A stretch of 64,000 bases of DNA from Enterobacter cloacae (GTDB taxonomy: Bacteria > Pseudomonadota > Gammaproteobacteria > Enterobacterales > Enterobacteriaceae): assembly GCF_013375935.1 (NCBI RefSeq), contig NZ_CP056117.1:2232001-2296000 (forward strand). Reading direction: 5' to 3'. How positions within the stretch are numbered: the stretch's first letter is position 1; each line of letters begins with the position of its first letter. The notes below the pieces were generated by a model, which saw nothing but the letters and a program-made list of their open reading frames with translations, had not been told where the DNA came from and made no database searches. Positions 18,289 through 27,794 of the stretch are shown one piece after another. Made by a program: the position numbers and the translations under genes.

Positions 18289-19164
18289 TCAGAAGAAAAT
18301 CCAATCCCAGACGGCACGGGCAACGGACACCACGGCTTCCCGCACGGTTCGAATCACAGCCCTTACAGGCGCTGGCAGAAAAGATGATGACTCCACATTG
18401 CCAATCATTTCATCCACGGCATGACCAAAGCGCTCGCGTGCCTGCTTTTTTACCGGCTCGGTGCAGAGCCTTCCATGCAGTTGTGTTGTCAGTGGGCTCG
18501 CGGCCCGGTCAGGCAGGCTGCGCATCATCGTCTCTACCATCGCATCCAGCCCCCAACCAGTTCGGGCCGATACAACACAGACTGGATGGTGCGGCAGGAA
18601 GATCTGTTGTACAGCGCTCCGCTTGGTCTCAATTGTCGACTGCTGGCTATGAGAGGGGGTATTGCTGGTGGTATTCCACTGATGGCAGGGTTCGGCCTTG
18701 TCGGCCTGATTCACGACAAATAGCACCCGGTGCTGATACGCCAGCATCACCTTGCGATAAAAGTGTTCATCCACTGAAAGTGCTCTGTCATCGGCCTTGA
18801 TGACCCATAACACCAAATCCAGTTTGGGCAAGATCCGGCGGTATAGAGTGGTGTACTCCTCGTCACGTGCCTTGCTTTCACCCACTCCGGGTAAGTCGAC
18901 CAGTAGCAGGCTGTGAGAGCCACTGCTGAGCCTGAAGCGCAGCACATCGCGTGTGCAGGCCTCCACATCACTGACAGGTGTTACCTCCCCCTGAAACAGG
19001 GCGTTACAGAGTGACGACTTCCCGACACCAGTTTTGCCCATAATGCCGATCACTGGCTCGTACTGCGTAAGGTTGCGAAGGTGCTTAAGGATGTCGTTGC
19101 GGAGGCTATGGGGTAGTAAAGCTAGTGGGTGTTCAAAGGCCTGGAGGCCATCATGTTTATTCAT
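18289..19164 (-). CDS. yfjP: YfjP/YkfA-family GTPase
   Basis: A 291-residue Era-like GTPase. G1 GKTGVGKSS at about residues 43-51, G3 DLPGVGE near 94, G4 NQAD near 155 and G5-like SARTGWG near 200 are visible. The C terminus is hydrophobic and ends VWDWIFF, suggesting membrane association. Family members are constant parts of CP4-type islands; the cellular role is not established. No good ribosome site precedes the ATG at 19164, so the start is less certain. Confidence 0.87.
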   Translation of the reverse strand: MNKHDGLQAFEHPLALLPHSLRNDILKHLRNLTQYEPVIGIMGKTGVGKSSLCNALFQGEVTPVSDVEACTRDVLRFRLSSGSHSLLLVDLPGVGESKARDEEYTTLYRRILPKLDLVLWVIKADDRALSVDEHFYRKVMLAYQHRVLFVVNQADKAEPCHQWNTTSNTPSHSQQSTIETKRSAVQQIFLPHHPVCVVSARTGWGLDAMVETMMRSLPDRAASPLTTQLHGRLCTEPVKKQARERFGHAVDEMIGNVESSSFLPAPVRAVIRTVREAVVSVARAVWDWIFF

Positions 19165-19657
19165 TCGCAGATCTCAGCGTGAAAAATAAAAGTCCCGCGA
19201 TCCGGCTTGGGTGGCGGGGGATTCACGGAGATAATATCTATCTGAAATTATTTTGATTAAATGCGTAGCTGATACTGTTAGAAAAGCATTTACAATTCTT
19301 CATTTATCCACCACCTCTAGTAATTGTAATAACTAATATGCCAACATTGACGCAGACCTTAAAAATGCGTAATGCTATGATTGTATGTGAAATATGAATA
19401 TGCACAGTTTGATAAATCAAACAATGGAAAGGAATATGTTCATAACTGATAACATCTTTAAAATCAATTGGTTACACGACATTATGTTGTGTGGTGAAAA
19501 ATTCATCAATAATTGAATGCGGTATGTAGTACTGCTCCTGTTGAGTTAGTTCTACGTTTTGTCCTTGATTTCACGAGTTATCTGTCATTTTGTTTGCGTT
19601 TCCGTTAAGAGTCTTGCAAATCGTTAACATGACGGAACTCCTGATGAAAATATAAAA
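19165..19657. other. intergenic junction between island backbone and defence cargo
   Basis: No gene is seen in these 493 bp. The left end (19193-19220) can form a GC hairpin (TCCCGC / GCGGGG) followed on the minus strand by ACTTTTATTTTT. That looks like a terminator for a leftward gene that is no longer present. The rest is AT-rich and should contain the promoter of the divergent NERD/kinase/helicase gene. Confidence 0.45.
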
Positions 19658-20167
19658 ATGAAGATTGATATTCTAAGTAGTGACGGTATCCATGCCTCAG
19701 AAAAGGAAGCAATTAAGAGGATGGTAGAAGTTTTCAATGCATCTAGTTTTAGCCAAAAATGGCATGGCTATGCTGGTTTCATGATGATGGATACAACTTA
19801 TAGAGATCGAGAGATTGATTTAGTTCTTCTGACGCATGATAGACTCCTTATCGTGGAGCTTAAAAAGTGGCGCGGAAAAATTGAACCAATGCATGATCAT
19901 TGGTTACGTGATGGTGATGACATGGGGCGTTCACCAGTTAAAGTCCTTGCCGATAAGTGGAAAATTTTATCATCAAAGATTAAAACTCGTCTAAGTGCGC
20001 CAGCAACAGAAGTATACATTGATTACAGAGTTGTCATGTGTGGTAGTGCTGATTTTTCTGAAATTCCAGAAGATGAAAAATCATTTGTATGTACACTTGA
20101 ACAGTTTTTAAAAATTGCCAAATCTGGGGGGGTACCAAGGCGAATTTGGTCCACAAAAAGCGCGTAA
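19658..20167 (+). CDS. NERD domain, N-terminal part of a kinase-helicase protein (frame broken at G7)
   Basis: This 169-residue frame encodes a NERD (nuclease-related) domain: YRDREIDLVLL followed by LLIVELKKWRGKI at about residues 51-77 carries the D...ExK-like core. The frame leaves the protein at a run of seven G residues at 20126-20132; with six, KSGG would continue into YQGEFGPQKARKP of the next frame and give one protein of about 1,630 residues. The last 12 residues here are therefore probably not native. NERD domains are fused to kinases and helicases in known defence proteins (for example PglW). No strong ribosome site is visible before the ATG. Confidence 0.78.
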   Translation: MKIDILSSDGIHASEKEAIKRMVEVFNASSFSQKWHGYAGFMMMDTTYRDREIDLVLLTHDRLLIVELKKWRGKIEPMHDHWLRDGDDMGRSPVKVLADKWKILSSKIKTRLSAPATEVYIDYRVVMCGSADFSEIPEDEKSFVCTLEQFLKIAKSGGVPRRIWSTKSA

Positions 20168-23100
20168 GCCTTGTGAATATTTGCAAGTGTTCACACCATT
20201 TTTTAGAGGTAAGGATTTCAAGCCTTCAAGTTTTTCATTCAATAATTTCCAAATTGTTGGAGAAGCAACTTTTCCTCATCCTGATGGATTGTACAAAGAA
20301 TACAAATCTGTCAAAAAGGATGACCAACGACATGAAGCATTGTTAAGACGATGGGATTTCTCAGCATTATCTGGCATCGCAGATACTATTGATGAACGAG
20401 CCCGTATAGCATTGCGAGAACATAAAGTTCTAGGTTTCATTCATGAGCAAAATGAACAACTTGATAGCGTAGTTTTGCAACCTCTATCGCATCCAACTCG
20501 AGATGATATAGATGCTGACTTCTGTGAACTATATAGACTACCGTCGAGACAATTAAGACTTAATGAATTCATTCAACGCTTTGGTGAAGATCTAGATTTC
20601 TGTGAAAGGATTAACTTTGTAAAGGTGCTTTTATCCCACGCAGCCGATTTACATGACTTGGGCGTTGCTCATCGGGATATTAGCGATCATACCATTTGGT
20701 TAGAACGGCCATCTAAAATATCTATATCAGGTTTCCTGACTGCATATTTCCCTGAATTAGGAACAGTTGGTTCTCTTCGTGATCAGCTTCGTGCAAGCAA
20801 AACTATTTTACCTGAGGATTCCGAAATTGGTCAAGGTGAAGCGAGCGATCCATTCCGTAGAGATGTTTATTTATTGGCTGTAGTTATACATCATATTTTA
20901 TTTTTACAAGTACCCAAGCAAGAAGACTCCTTATTTGTTTGGAATAGTCCAGCTAATTTTGAAATTGATCCACAGCTTAGCACTTGGTTTGAAACTGCTT
21001 TGGATTTAATTCCCGCAGGACGATTTTCAGATGCGCGAACGATGCTTGATTCGTTTAATATCTTACCTTTAGGATATCCGGAAAAAACAGGTATTGACTT
21101 ACGTAGATTCGAGCCTTATCGAAGTGAGTTGATTCCAATGGTTATTTATCCTATTGAGGAAAATATAAAACAGGGCATAAGTCATTTATATAAGTCGACT
21201 TTTTCTGGTGAGAGTGTTTCGGTTAAAGTATGGTATGGGAGGAAACCAGATATAAAACGACCGGAAGAGGCTTTACAACTTCAGAATTTTCTTGATAAAG
21301 CTCGCCTAATAAAATCTCAGCCCTGTTCTTCTCTTGCTGAAGTTATTGATTTTGGTATTTCAGATGCAGGAACCTATTTAGTCCAAAAATGGTTGAATGG
21401 GGAATTTCTAAATGACGCTGTCAAATCATGTCATGTTGGCCGTGAATTGATATTACTATGCAAAAAAATAGTTAGGGCAGTGTTACATTTACATGCTATG
21501 CAGTTACAACATGGGGATCTGCACCCTAACAATATTTTAATAGAAGAGGGAGATGTTCGCTTCATTGATGCACTTGATATACCTTGTTCAGGTGATAATA
21601 TAATATTCACTCCTGCATATGTGCCTACAGATTACGAATCTTTGCCTATGGAGGAACGTGATTGCTACGCTGTAGCCAAAGTTTGTAATGAGATTTTAGA
21701 ACACGACGTTAACTGGGAAGGGATTGATCCATCAGCTTTACTAAATGAGATCAGAAGTTGTATGGGACGGGATTTTAAAATTTATTCTCTTGACCGAATA
21801 AATGATGAAATAGAGATATTAATCAACCCTCCACAAATAAATGAGGGAGTGAGGCTATCAGTATTAATGAGGCAACTGACCTCCAGCCAGGAATTAATAA
21901 ATGACAATGGTGTATACCATATCAGTATTAGTGAAGAACGAGTCCGTTCGCCAAAGCAGCAGCCTCATATTATCGTAGCTTTTGCAGGAGTACGTAAACA
22001 GTTACAAGTCTATCTTAAAGCGACCCAATTAGATTTTGCATTTTTACGGACCAAAGATATAGCTCATAGCTTATTTGTACGAATGGCATCACAAGCCATT
22101 ACACAACTCGAAGCTAGTATACTATTCGAACCCTCATCCGCGGATGACCCTAACAAGTTATTAGAACATGTAAAAAAAATACCTGAGGTTATCTCTGCAA
22201 TATCGAGAATTCAGAATAGAATTCTCGGTGGCGATCTTCCTTCTGATGAGGAAGAAATTGAGAACTCAGAAACTCTAACTGTTTCTCAAACAAGACCACA
22301 TACAGCATCACTTTGGCGTGCAATTTTAGATGCAGAAGAAGATTCCTTACCTGAAATTGAAATCACCTCATCAGTTGTCAGGGATATGGATAAGCGTCAT
22401 GAGAAACTGCGAATACCTTACAGAAAAGAGGGGGAGTCTTTAGACTATGAATCAGATGCAAAAGTTGAGGCATTACAAGAAATAAACGGTGAACTGATTC
22501 GCGTAGGGAATGTTGATATAAGAGAGACTACCCAATCTACTCTCGTACTTGAAAATCCAAAGATTCGTATTCAGACTAATATTGGCGATACTTTGAAATT
22601 ACGAAGTCAACAAGATCTATCATCTTTTATTCGTAGGCGTCATGCAGTTACACGTATTTTAAATGCCGAATCGGCTATCCCCTCATTAATCAATTACTTT
22701 GATCCATTAACTTGCCCTCATCCACAATATCTACAACCGGAGCCAACTGATTCTGATCTTGATGCTTATAACCGATATGATAAAGATGGAGAGCTATCTT
22801 TTTCACTCAATCGACAGCAACGAGATGCCTTTTCTAAACTTTGGTCATACGGCCCATTGAGTCTTTTGCAAGGCCCTCCAGGCACTGGTAAAACTTCATT
22901 CATCGCATCATTTATCCATTATGCTCTCTCACAAGGAGCCCAAAGTATACTTCTTGCAAGCCAGTCACATGAAGCAGTTAATAATGCTGCAGAAAAAGTA
23001 ATTGAACTTTGTCAGCACAGCAATCTGCCCCTAGATGTTGTTAGGTTCGGTGCAGAAGGAATGGTATCAGAAAAACTTCATCCATATCATTCATCTTCCA

Positions 23101-24545
23101 TTTTGCAAAATTATCGAGACTTATTCCGCTCAGAGATGCGAGTTAGAATTTCAGCAATGAACCGAAATTTAGGTCTCCCTAACAAATTTGTAGAAAGATG
23201 GTTTGATATTGAATATCAACTTAAGCGTTTGAATCGTGAAATAGAAAGATTAACCACAAAGCTAAATAAAAATGAAATACCAGAAGCTAATAATAATCCC
23301 CTGATAGCTCGAATAAATCAGCGACTTGAACGATTTAAGACAATTGCATCTGAAAAGTTTGGTTATGCGGGGGAGGGAACTCCAGAGGAAGTGATTAATC
23401 AATTAAGCCGTGAGACAATGAATCAGTTTGGTGTAACTTCTTTAGATGCAGTGTCTAGACTGGAGCAAGTAATTGCAATGTCTCAAGAGTGGGTGGATCG
23501 CTTAGGCACTCTGAGAGGTAATTTTGAAGAATTTCTTGCGAAGACTCGATCACTTGTATGTGGGACTTGTGTGGGTCTAGGACGCTCACAATTTGGTGTA
23601 GCAAAAAATCGCTATGATTGGGTGATAGTCGACGAAGCTGCTCGTGCGACACCTGGTGAATTGGCTATAGCAATTCAGTCGGGCCGCAGGGTGTTACTGG
23701 TCGGCGATCATCGTCAATTGCCACCTTTGTATCCTGAACCAGTAGTGCGAAAAATATCGATAGAACTAAATTACTCTGATCGCGCAGTACTAACACGTAG
23801 TGATTTTGAACGTGCTTTCGAATCAGATTATGGTAAACAAGTCGGAGCAACATTACGTACTCAATATAGAATGGCCCCACCAATAGGTGAAATGGTTTCA
23901 GCTTGTTTTTATCCCAAACCGTTAGAACCTGGACGTGGAAATCCAGAACCTTGGTTTAATCAATTACCTAAAAGATTAAGTTCTATTGTTACTTGGGTTG
24001 ATACTTCCGATGCTGGGGGAGAATCTTATGAAAGAGCAAAACATCCTGGGTTTGACAATCCTTATGAAGCTAGAGAAATTATTGATACACTGCGTTCAAT
24101 ATGTACAGCAGAATCATTCATCAAATATTTAATTGATGAAACTTCAGATGAGGAAAAACCAATTGGTGTAATTTGCATGTATGCAAATCAAGAACGCCTA
24201 TTGCAACGTTTACTTAGCGAACAAGATTGGGCTACTGGTTATAGACATCTTATTAAAATTGATACAGTTGATAGCTATCAAGGTAAGGAAAATCGGATCA
24301 TTATCGTTGCAACGACGCGCAATAATAATCAGTGTATTCAAGGGTTCCTTAGCAGCTCGGAGCGAATAAATGTAGCGATTTCCCGTGCAATGGATAGATT
24401 AGTAATCATTGGGGCTGCTCGTATGTGGCGGGAGAGGCATCAAACTTCAGCGTTAGGCCGTGTATTAACCCACATTGAAACACATCGTGATGGGAATAAC
24501 TTCAATTTGGTTCAGGCATTAGCCATTGAGGAGGGACAGAAATGA
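20115..24545 (+). CDS. tandem protein-kinase-like domains plus Upf1-like SF1 helicase (MkoA-like)
   Basis: An AT-rich frame of 1,476 codons, probably continuous with the NERD frame; the nominal ATG at 20115 lies inside the NERD frame and is unlikely to be a true start. Two kinase-like domains: the first has HRDISDHT near residue 186 but lacks the catalytic-loop Asn and DFG Asp, so it looks inactive; the second has HGDLHPNN near 466 and FIDAL, so it may be active. The C-terminal third is a COG1112/Upf1-like superfamily 1 helicase: GPPGTGKT near 920, VDEAA near 1173, GDHRQLPP, TQYRM, SYQGKE and NVAISRA. Kinase plus COG1112 helicase followed by a partner gene is the layout of type I Mokosh anti-phage systems. 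That match is from memory and not verified. Confidence 0.78.
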   Translation: MPNLGGYQGEFGPQKARKPCEYLQVFTPFFRGKDFKPSSFSFNNFQIVGEATFPHPDGLYKEYKSVKKDDQRHEALLRRWDFSALSGIADTIDERARIALREHKVLGFIHEQNEQLDSVVLQPLSHPTRDDIDADFCELYRLPSRQLRLNEFIQRFGEDLDFCERINFVKVLLSHAADLHDLGVAHRDISDHTIWLERPSKISISGFLTAYFPELGTVGSLRDQLRASKTILPEDSEIGQGEASDPFRRDVYLLAVVIHHILFLQVPKQEDSLFVWNSPANFEIDPQLSTWFETALDLIPAGRFSDARTMLDSFNILPLGYPEKTGIDLRRFEPYRSELIPMVIYPIEENIKQGISHLYKSTFSGESVSVKVWYGRKPDIKRPEEALQLQNFLDKARLIKSQPCSSLAEVIDFGISDAGTYLVQKWLNGEFLNDAVKSCHVGRELILLCKKIVRAVLHLHAMQLQHGDLHPNNILIEEGDVRFIDALDIPCSGDNIIFTPAYVPTDYESLPMEERDCYAVAKVCNEILEHDVNWEGIDPSALLNEIRSCMGRDFKIYSLDRINDEIEILINPPQINEGVRLSVLMRQLTSSQELINDNGVYHISISEERVRSPKQQPHIIVAFAGVRKQLQVYLKATQLDFAFLRTKDIAHSLFVRMASQAITQLEASILFEPSSADDPNKLLEHVKKIPEVISAISRIQNRILGGDLPSDEEEIENSETLTVSQTRPHTASLWRAILDAEEDSLPEIEITSSVVRDMDKRHEKLRIPYRKEGESLDYESDAKVEALQEINGELIRVGNVDIRETTQSTLVLENPKIRIQTNIGDTLKLRSQQDLSSFIRRRHAVTRILNAESAIPSLINYFDPLTCPHPQYLQPEPTDSDLDAYNRYDKDGELSFSLNRQQRDAFSKLWSYGPLSLLQGPPGTGKTSFIASFIHYALSQGAQSILLASQSHEAVNNAAEKVIELCQHSNLPLDVVRFGAEGMVSEKLHPYHSSSILQNYRDLFRSEMRVRISAMNRNLGLPNKFVERWFDIEYQLKRLNREIERLTTKLNKNEIPEANNNPLIARINQRLERFKTIASEKFGYAGEGTPEEVINQLSRETMNQFGVTSLDAVSRLEQVIAMSQEWVDRLGTLRGNFEEFLAKTRSLVCGTCVGLGRSQFGVAKNRYDWVIVDEAARATPGELAIAIQSGRRVLLVGDHRQLPPLYPEPVVRKISIELNYSDRAVLTRSDFERAFESDYGKQVGATLRTQYRMAPPIGEMVSACFYPKPLEPGRGNPEPWFNQLPKRLSSIVTWVDTSDAGGESYERAKHPGFDNPYEAREIIDTLRSICTAESFIKYLIDETSDEEKPIGVICMYANQERLLQRLLSEQDWATGYRHLIKIDTVDSYQGKENRIIIVATTRNNNQCIQGFLSSSERINVAISRAMDRLVIIGAARMWRERHQTSALGRVLTHIETHRDGNNFNLVQALAIEEGQK

Positions 24546-26065
24546 TTACATTGGAAGAAAAAAAGCTAAGAGAAATATTAGCTGTTGATGAAATTACTTT
24601 TGCAATTCCTGCACAAAGTTTCGCTATCGAATGCTCAATAAGTGCTGAGGAGGCATTGCCCGTTGTTACTGAGTTCGCGCTTCGCATCGCTTATGTTTGT
24701 GGTACATTGAGTCCTGTACAAATTCAAGATTTTTTTGGATTCACAAAAAAAGAAACTGATGCAATAATTCAGACATTACTCAACGAACGCCTCATTAAAT
24801 GGAATGAAGATGAGCTGTTAGAGCTAACTTCTTATGCATTAACTCGTTTTCAAGATAGCTCAGATCATTTACCTCGGTTCTTTAAAATCCAAGAATGGAG
24901 CTCTGAAGTTATTTTTGATCTAATAAGTTTTAGTCCAGCAGGACGCCCCAACAGATTGAAACGTGTAAATTCATTAGTGGAGTTAGCCGCGCGAAATATT
25001 GAGAGGCAATCTAAAACAATTCAATATGCAGAACAAGCCTTTCAAGAGCACTTTCATAGTATTTGTAAGAAGAATAAAGCAGAGATCTATAAGATTAGTG
25101 CGGTAGATGCTGGCGAGCATTTTAGCATTCCACTGCCGTGTATGTTTCATCTGGATTTGGATGGCCAAGTTAATATTCGACGTGATATAGATAATGAAGC
25201 TTTCAATAATAGACTTGAAATATCAGAGGCTATTACTGATGCTCTTTCAAAACAAGAACGTCCGCAAAACAATAGTTTTATGGATTTTATTCATTATTTT
25301 GATTATTCGTTATTTGAACGTTATGTTTCGAATGATGCTTTTGATTTGCGTCGATATGTTCAAGATGTTCATTTAACACGTATTATTGGTTATGATAATA
25401 GACGTGTCACCCCATTACTTGGAGCATTTTATCTACAACATAACGCCGATTTAATTATAACTAGGCTTGGAGATGAGATACTAAAACAGGAAGAAATGTT
25501 AGTTAATAAGGAGGTTAATTTAAAATCTGGTGAGGATGGTGAAAAAATAGATACCCTCCCTGTTTCAGAAAAAACTATCGTCCAAAGCGGGTTGTGGCTT
25601 GCCCCCCAACTATCCCTTTGGGCTAGAACTCGCGGGGCAAGAGAGTTTGCTCAGAAGATTGACCGTCTGTTAGATTCTAGGAATAAAAAAAAGAGCAATC
25701 CTGTTGGTACTTATGTATTGATCTCTGGTCGGAATAATGCAGCTAAAGATCGTGCATTTAAATATAGAGATCAGTTTCAATATTTATTTAATCTAGATAT
25801 ATGTCTTATGGACGGAAAATTAGAGTTGTTACTGATTCCTGGTTTAATGGTATGTGTTCTTTTTCATTTCCATTTGGAACATCAACCGGTTAGCATCCCA
25901 ATAGGCTTTATCTCGTCTGAGGTGGAACATTTGAAAATAGCAAGTTCATTGATATCTGAATCAACGAGAACAAAAAAAATATTTTCATCTATGTATGATA
26001 GTGAAAACGTTCCTGTTGCCTATCAAGGATTACAAAATTTGCTTGACATAATATCTACGGAATAA
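24542..26065 (+). CDS. partner protein of the kinase-helicase (MkoB-like candidate)
   Basis: A 507-residue AT-rich protein whose ATG overlaps the helicase stop (ATGA) with GGAGGGA about 6 bases upstream, so the two are translationally coupled. Residues about 35-105 look like a winged-helix-type segment (PVQIQDFFGFTKKETDAIIQTLL). No PLD HxK motif, Walker motif or membrane segment is seen. I recognise no catalytic domain. Its strict linkage to the NERD/kinase/helicase gene marks it as the second component of the same system. Confidence 0.7.
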   Translation: MITLEEKKLREILAVDEITFAIPAQSFAIECSISAEEALPVVTEFALRIAYVCGTLSPVQIQDFFGFTKKETDAIIQTLLNERLIKWNEDELLELTSYALTRFQDSSDHLPRFFKIQEWSSEVIFDLISFSPAGRPNRLKRVNSLVELAARNIERQSKTIQYAEQAFQEHFHSICKKNKAEIYKISAVDAGEHFSIPLPCMFHLDLDGQVNIRRDIDNEAFNNRLEISEAITDALSKQERPQNNSFMDFIHYFDYSLFERYVSNDAFDLRRYVQDVHLTRIIGYDNRRVTPLLGAFYLQHNADLIITRLGDEILKQEEMLVNKEVNLKSGEDGEKIDTLPVSEKTIVQSGLWLAPQLSLWARTRGAREFAQKIDRLLDSRNKKKSNPVGTYVLISGRNNAAKDRAFKYRDQFQYLFNLDICLMDGKLELLLIPGLMVCVLFHFHLEHQPVSIPIGFISSEVEHLKIASSLISESTRTKKIFSSMYDSENVPVAYQGLQNLLDIISTE

Positions 26066-26378
26066 CTGTATTATTGGGTTAGTAATTATTTGGATTCATA
26101 TCAGTTATGTTTAGTTATTATTAGAGATTGATGTCTGAGTTTACAGGGCCTGTTCTTTATGGATAAGCCCTTTTTAATAAAAATACATCCAAGCCAAGTA
26201 TCGCCTCTGCTAGACGTTACATATTACCAGTTAGTGCGATTATTGAGCACCTGGATCACCCCTAAGTCTTGATTCACCTGCTTTTTCTGATCAGTAAAAG
26301 GTTACTTTCAATGTAAACCCCCGGCTACAGTGGCTACGCGTAGCCACTGTAGCCGGGGAGAAATGCCAAAATATGCAC
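26066..26378. other. convergent intergenic region with a 40-bp palindrome
   Basis: No gene is seen. The region lies between two convergent transcription units. Its outstanding element is the perfect palindrome at 26319-26358. Confidence 0.6.
26319..26358. repeat. perfect 40-bp palindrome
   Basis: Left arm ccccggctacagtggctacg is followed directly by its exact reverse complement, with no loop and no mismatch. It is GC-rich inside AT-rich flanks, and there is no T tract of terminator type on either side. It lies 253 bp after the partner gene and 20 bp before the end of the convergent unknown gene. Possible roles are a bidirectional transcription barrier, a binding site or a recombination scar. 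Confidence 0.85.
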
Positions 26379-27794
26379 TTAGTTTCCACCTCCCTGTGTT
26401 TTTCCCGCCTGTATCTTTCTTTCTTCCTCCAGAATCTTCAAGGCTCCATGTGTCAAATTCCAGGTTTTTTTGTCAACTGAAAGAATTACATTTTTTATTT
26501 CCTCTCCCGGGCAGCGAAGATATTTTATTAAGCTCTTCAGGTCCCGTACGCACGTCAAAAGAGGGCAGTTAATCAGTATGCCGATAAGGCTATCATTCAG
26601 TTCACTTCGAGCCAAAAATTTTTTATTTTTCAGAATGAAAGCTAAATCCTGGCTGGAAGTGATTTTTTCAACAAAGATAATGTTGAGTATCTTACCCAAG
26701 ATAGTGTCAACTTTATCAAGAAGCCCGTAAACAGACTCAGGATAAATACCTTCCGCCTCAAGGTCATTCCAGTCACTTATTCTCCTGACCATGTTATTAT
26801 ACATCCTTACCGAACGCATGATGATCAGATTGTTGGCATCTGATAAAATGGACCCAGAAAGAAGTGTGCTTTTCATAACAGAACCGTCACTGTGGGTTCC
26901 TATATAAGCCCAACTGACGGGGGTATAGTCAGTATAAATTCCCTGATTTTCAAGAATAGTTATTACAGATGATGAGAAAACACCCTTTTTAACGGTTTTT
27001 CTCTCGAACTTTATGCGTAATGCAATATGGATAACTAAAAAAGCGGATGCCAGGTATCCTACAGGTAAATCATCCAGAGAAATAATTTTGACTTTCTCAT
27101 AGGCTTTCTCTGTTTCCCCTTTACTGATTAAATCTATAAGTTTCCAGAGTTCAAAATACGGTTGAACAACCTGTTTATGGGGTTCTTTTTTTAATTTTAC
27201 TGCGATATCAGTTAACGGTGCTTCGGAGATAATGGTTTTATCATTGAAGTTGAAAACGATGTTTTTTAATGCGCTGATACTCTGTAAACATTCCTCGTTT
27301 ATATTCAGAGAGATCGGTTTTATTGCTCTCTTATGATAATAATTCGCAATTGAGTTAATCATGGTATCATGATGGATAAAATCTTGGGGTTCTGGTTCAT
27401 ACAGTAATCTGCATAACATTGCTGATATATTGCCGGGTTTTATTCCATTATCTACATAGTTTCTGTAGTACCGTGAGATGATATTAATGACAGGGAGTTT
27501 TCGCTCAGTATTCAGGAGTACGGTCAGGGAGTAATGGGCCTTTTTTATATTATCAAGGTTGACTCTGATGCTGTTTAGTGTCTTATCGTCGACAATACCA
27601 GAATACGCCTCAAGGCATTCTATAATTGATGTATCCAGCGCACCTTTTTTCTGTGTGTTACCAGGGCGGATGTTTTCAATGACTTTAAAAAGAGGTGTCA
27701 GATTTTGTGTATGAGAGAATTCTAGTTCTCTTACTGAATTCTTCAGATACTGCCGAACGGCAGAAAAAGCACCTTTTTTTTCTCCTCCCAGCAT
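26379..27794 (-). CDS. unrecognised large protein, downstream (C-terminal) frame
   Basis: A 471-codon AT-rich frame, mostly helical and soluble, with no motif that I recognise. It overlaps the upstream frame (27743-28222) by 52 bases. The overlap contains the minus-strand stretch GGAGGAG followed by eight A and GG. Reading across the A run with a -1 shift joins both frames into one protein of about 613 residues. An independent start at the ATG at 27794 has only a weak AAAGAG site. It is either the second half of a broken gene, a product of -1 frameshifting, or a coupled second gene. Confidence 0.6.
   Translation of the reverse strand: MLGGEKKGAFSAVRQYLKNSVRELEFSHTQNLTPLFKVIENIRPGNTQKKGALDTSIIECLEAYSGIVDDKTLNSIRVNLDNIKKAHYSLTVLLNTERKLPVINIISRYYRNYVDNGIKPGNISAMLCRLLYEPEPQDFIHHDTMINSIANYYHKRAIKPISLNINEECLQSISALKNIVFNFNDKTIISEAPLTDIAVKLKKEPHKQVVQPYFELWKLIDLISKGETEKAYEKVKIISLDDLPVGYLASAFLVIHIALRIKFERKTVKKGVFSSSVITILENQGIYTDYTPVSWAYIGTHSDGSVMKSTLLSGSILSDANNLIIMRSVRMYNNMVRRISDWNDLEAEGIYPESVYGLLDKVDTILGKILNIIFVEKITSSQDLAFILKNKKFLARSELNDSLIGILINCPLLTCVRDLKSLIKYLRCPGEEIKNVILSVDKKTWNLTHGALKILEEERKIQAGKTQGGGN

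Noticed and set aside
20115..20160. ATG at 20115 as true start of the helicase gene
   Set aside because: It lies inside the NERD frame, has no ribosome site, and the downstream frame continues the NERD protein after a one-base change in the G run. The listed start is only nominal.
24542..26065. PLD nuclease as partner of the kinase-helicase
   Set aside because: No HxK(x4)D motif could be found in the 507 residues.
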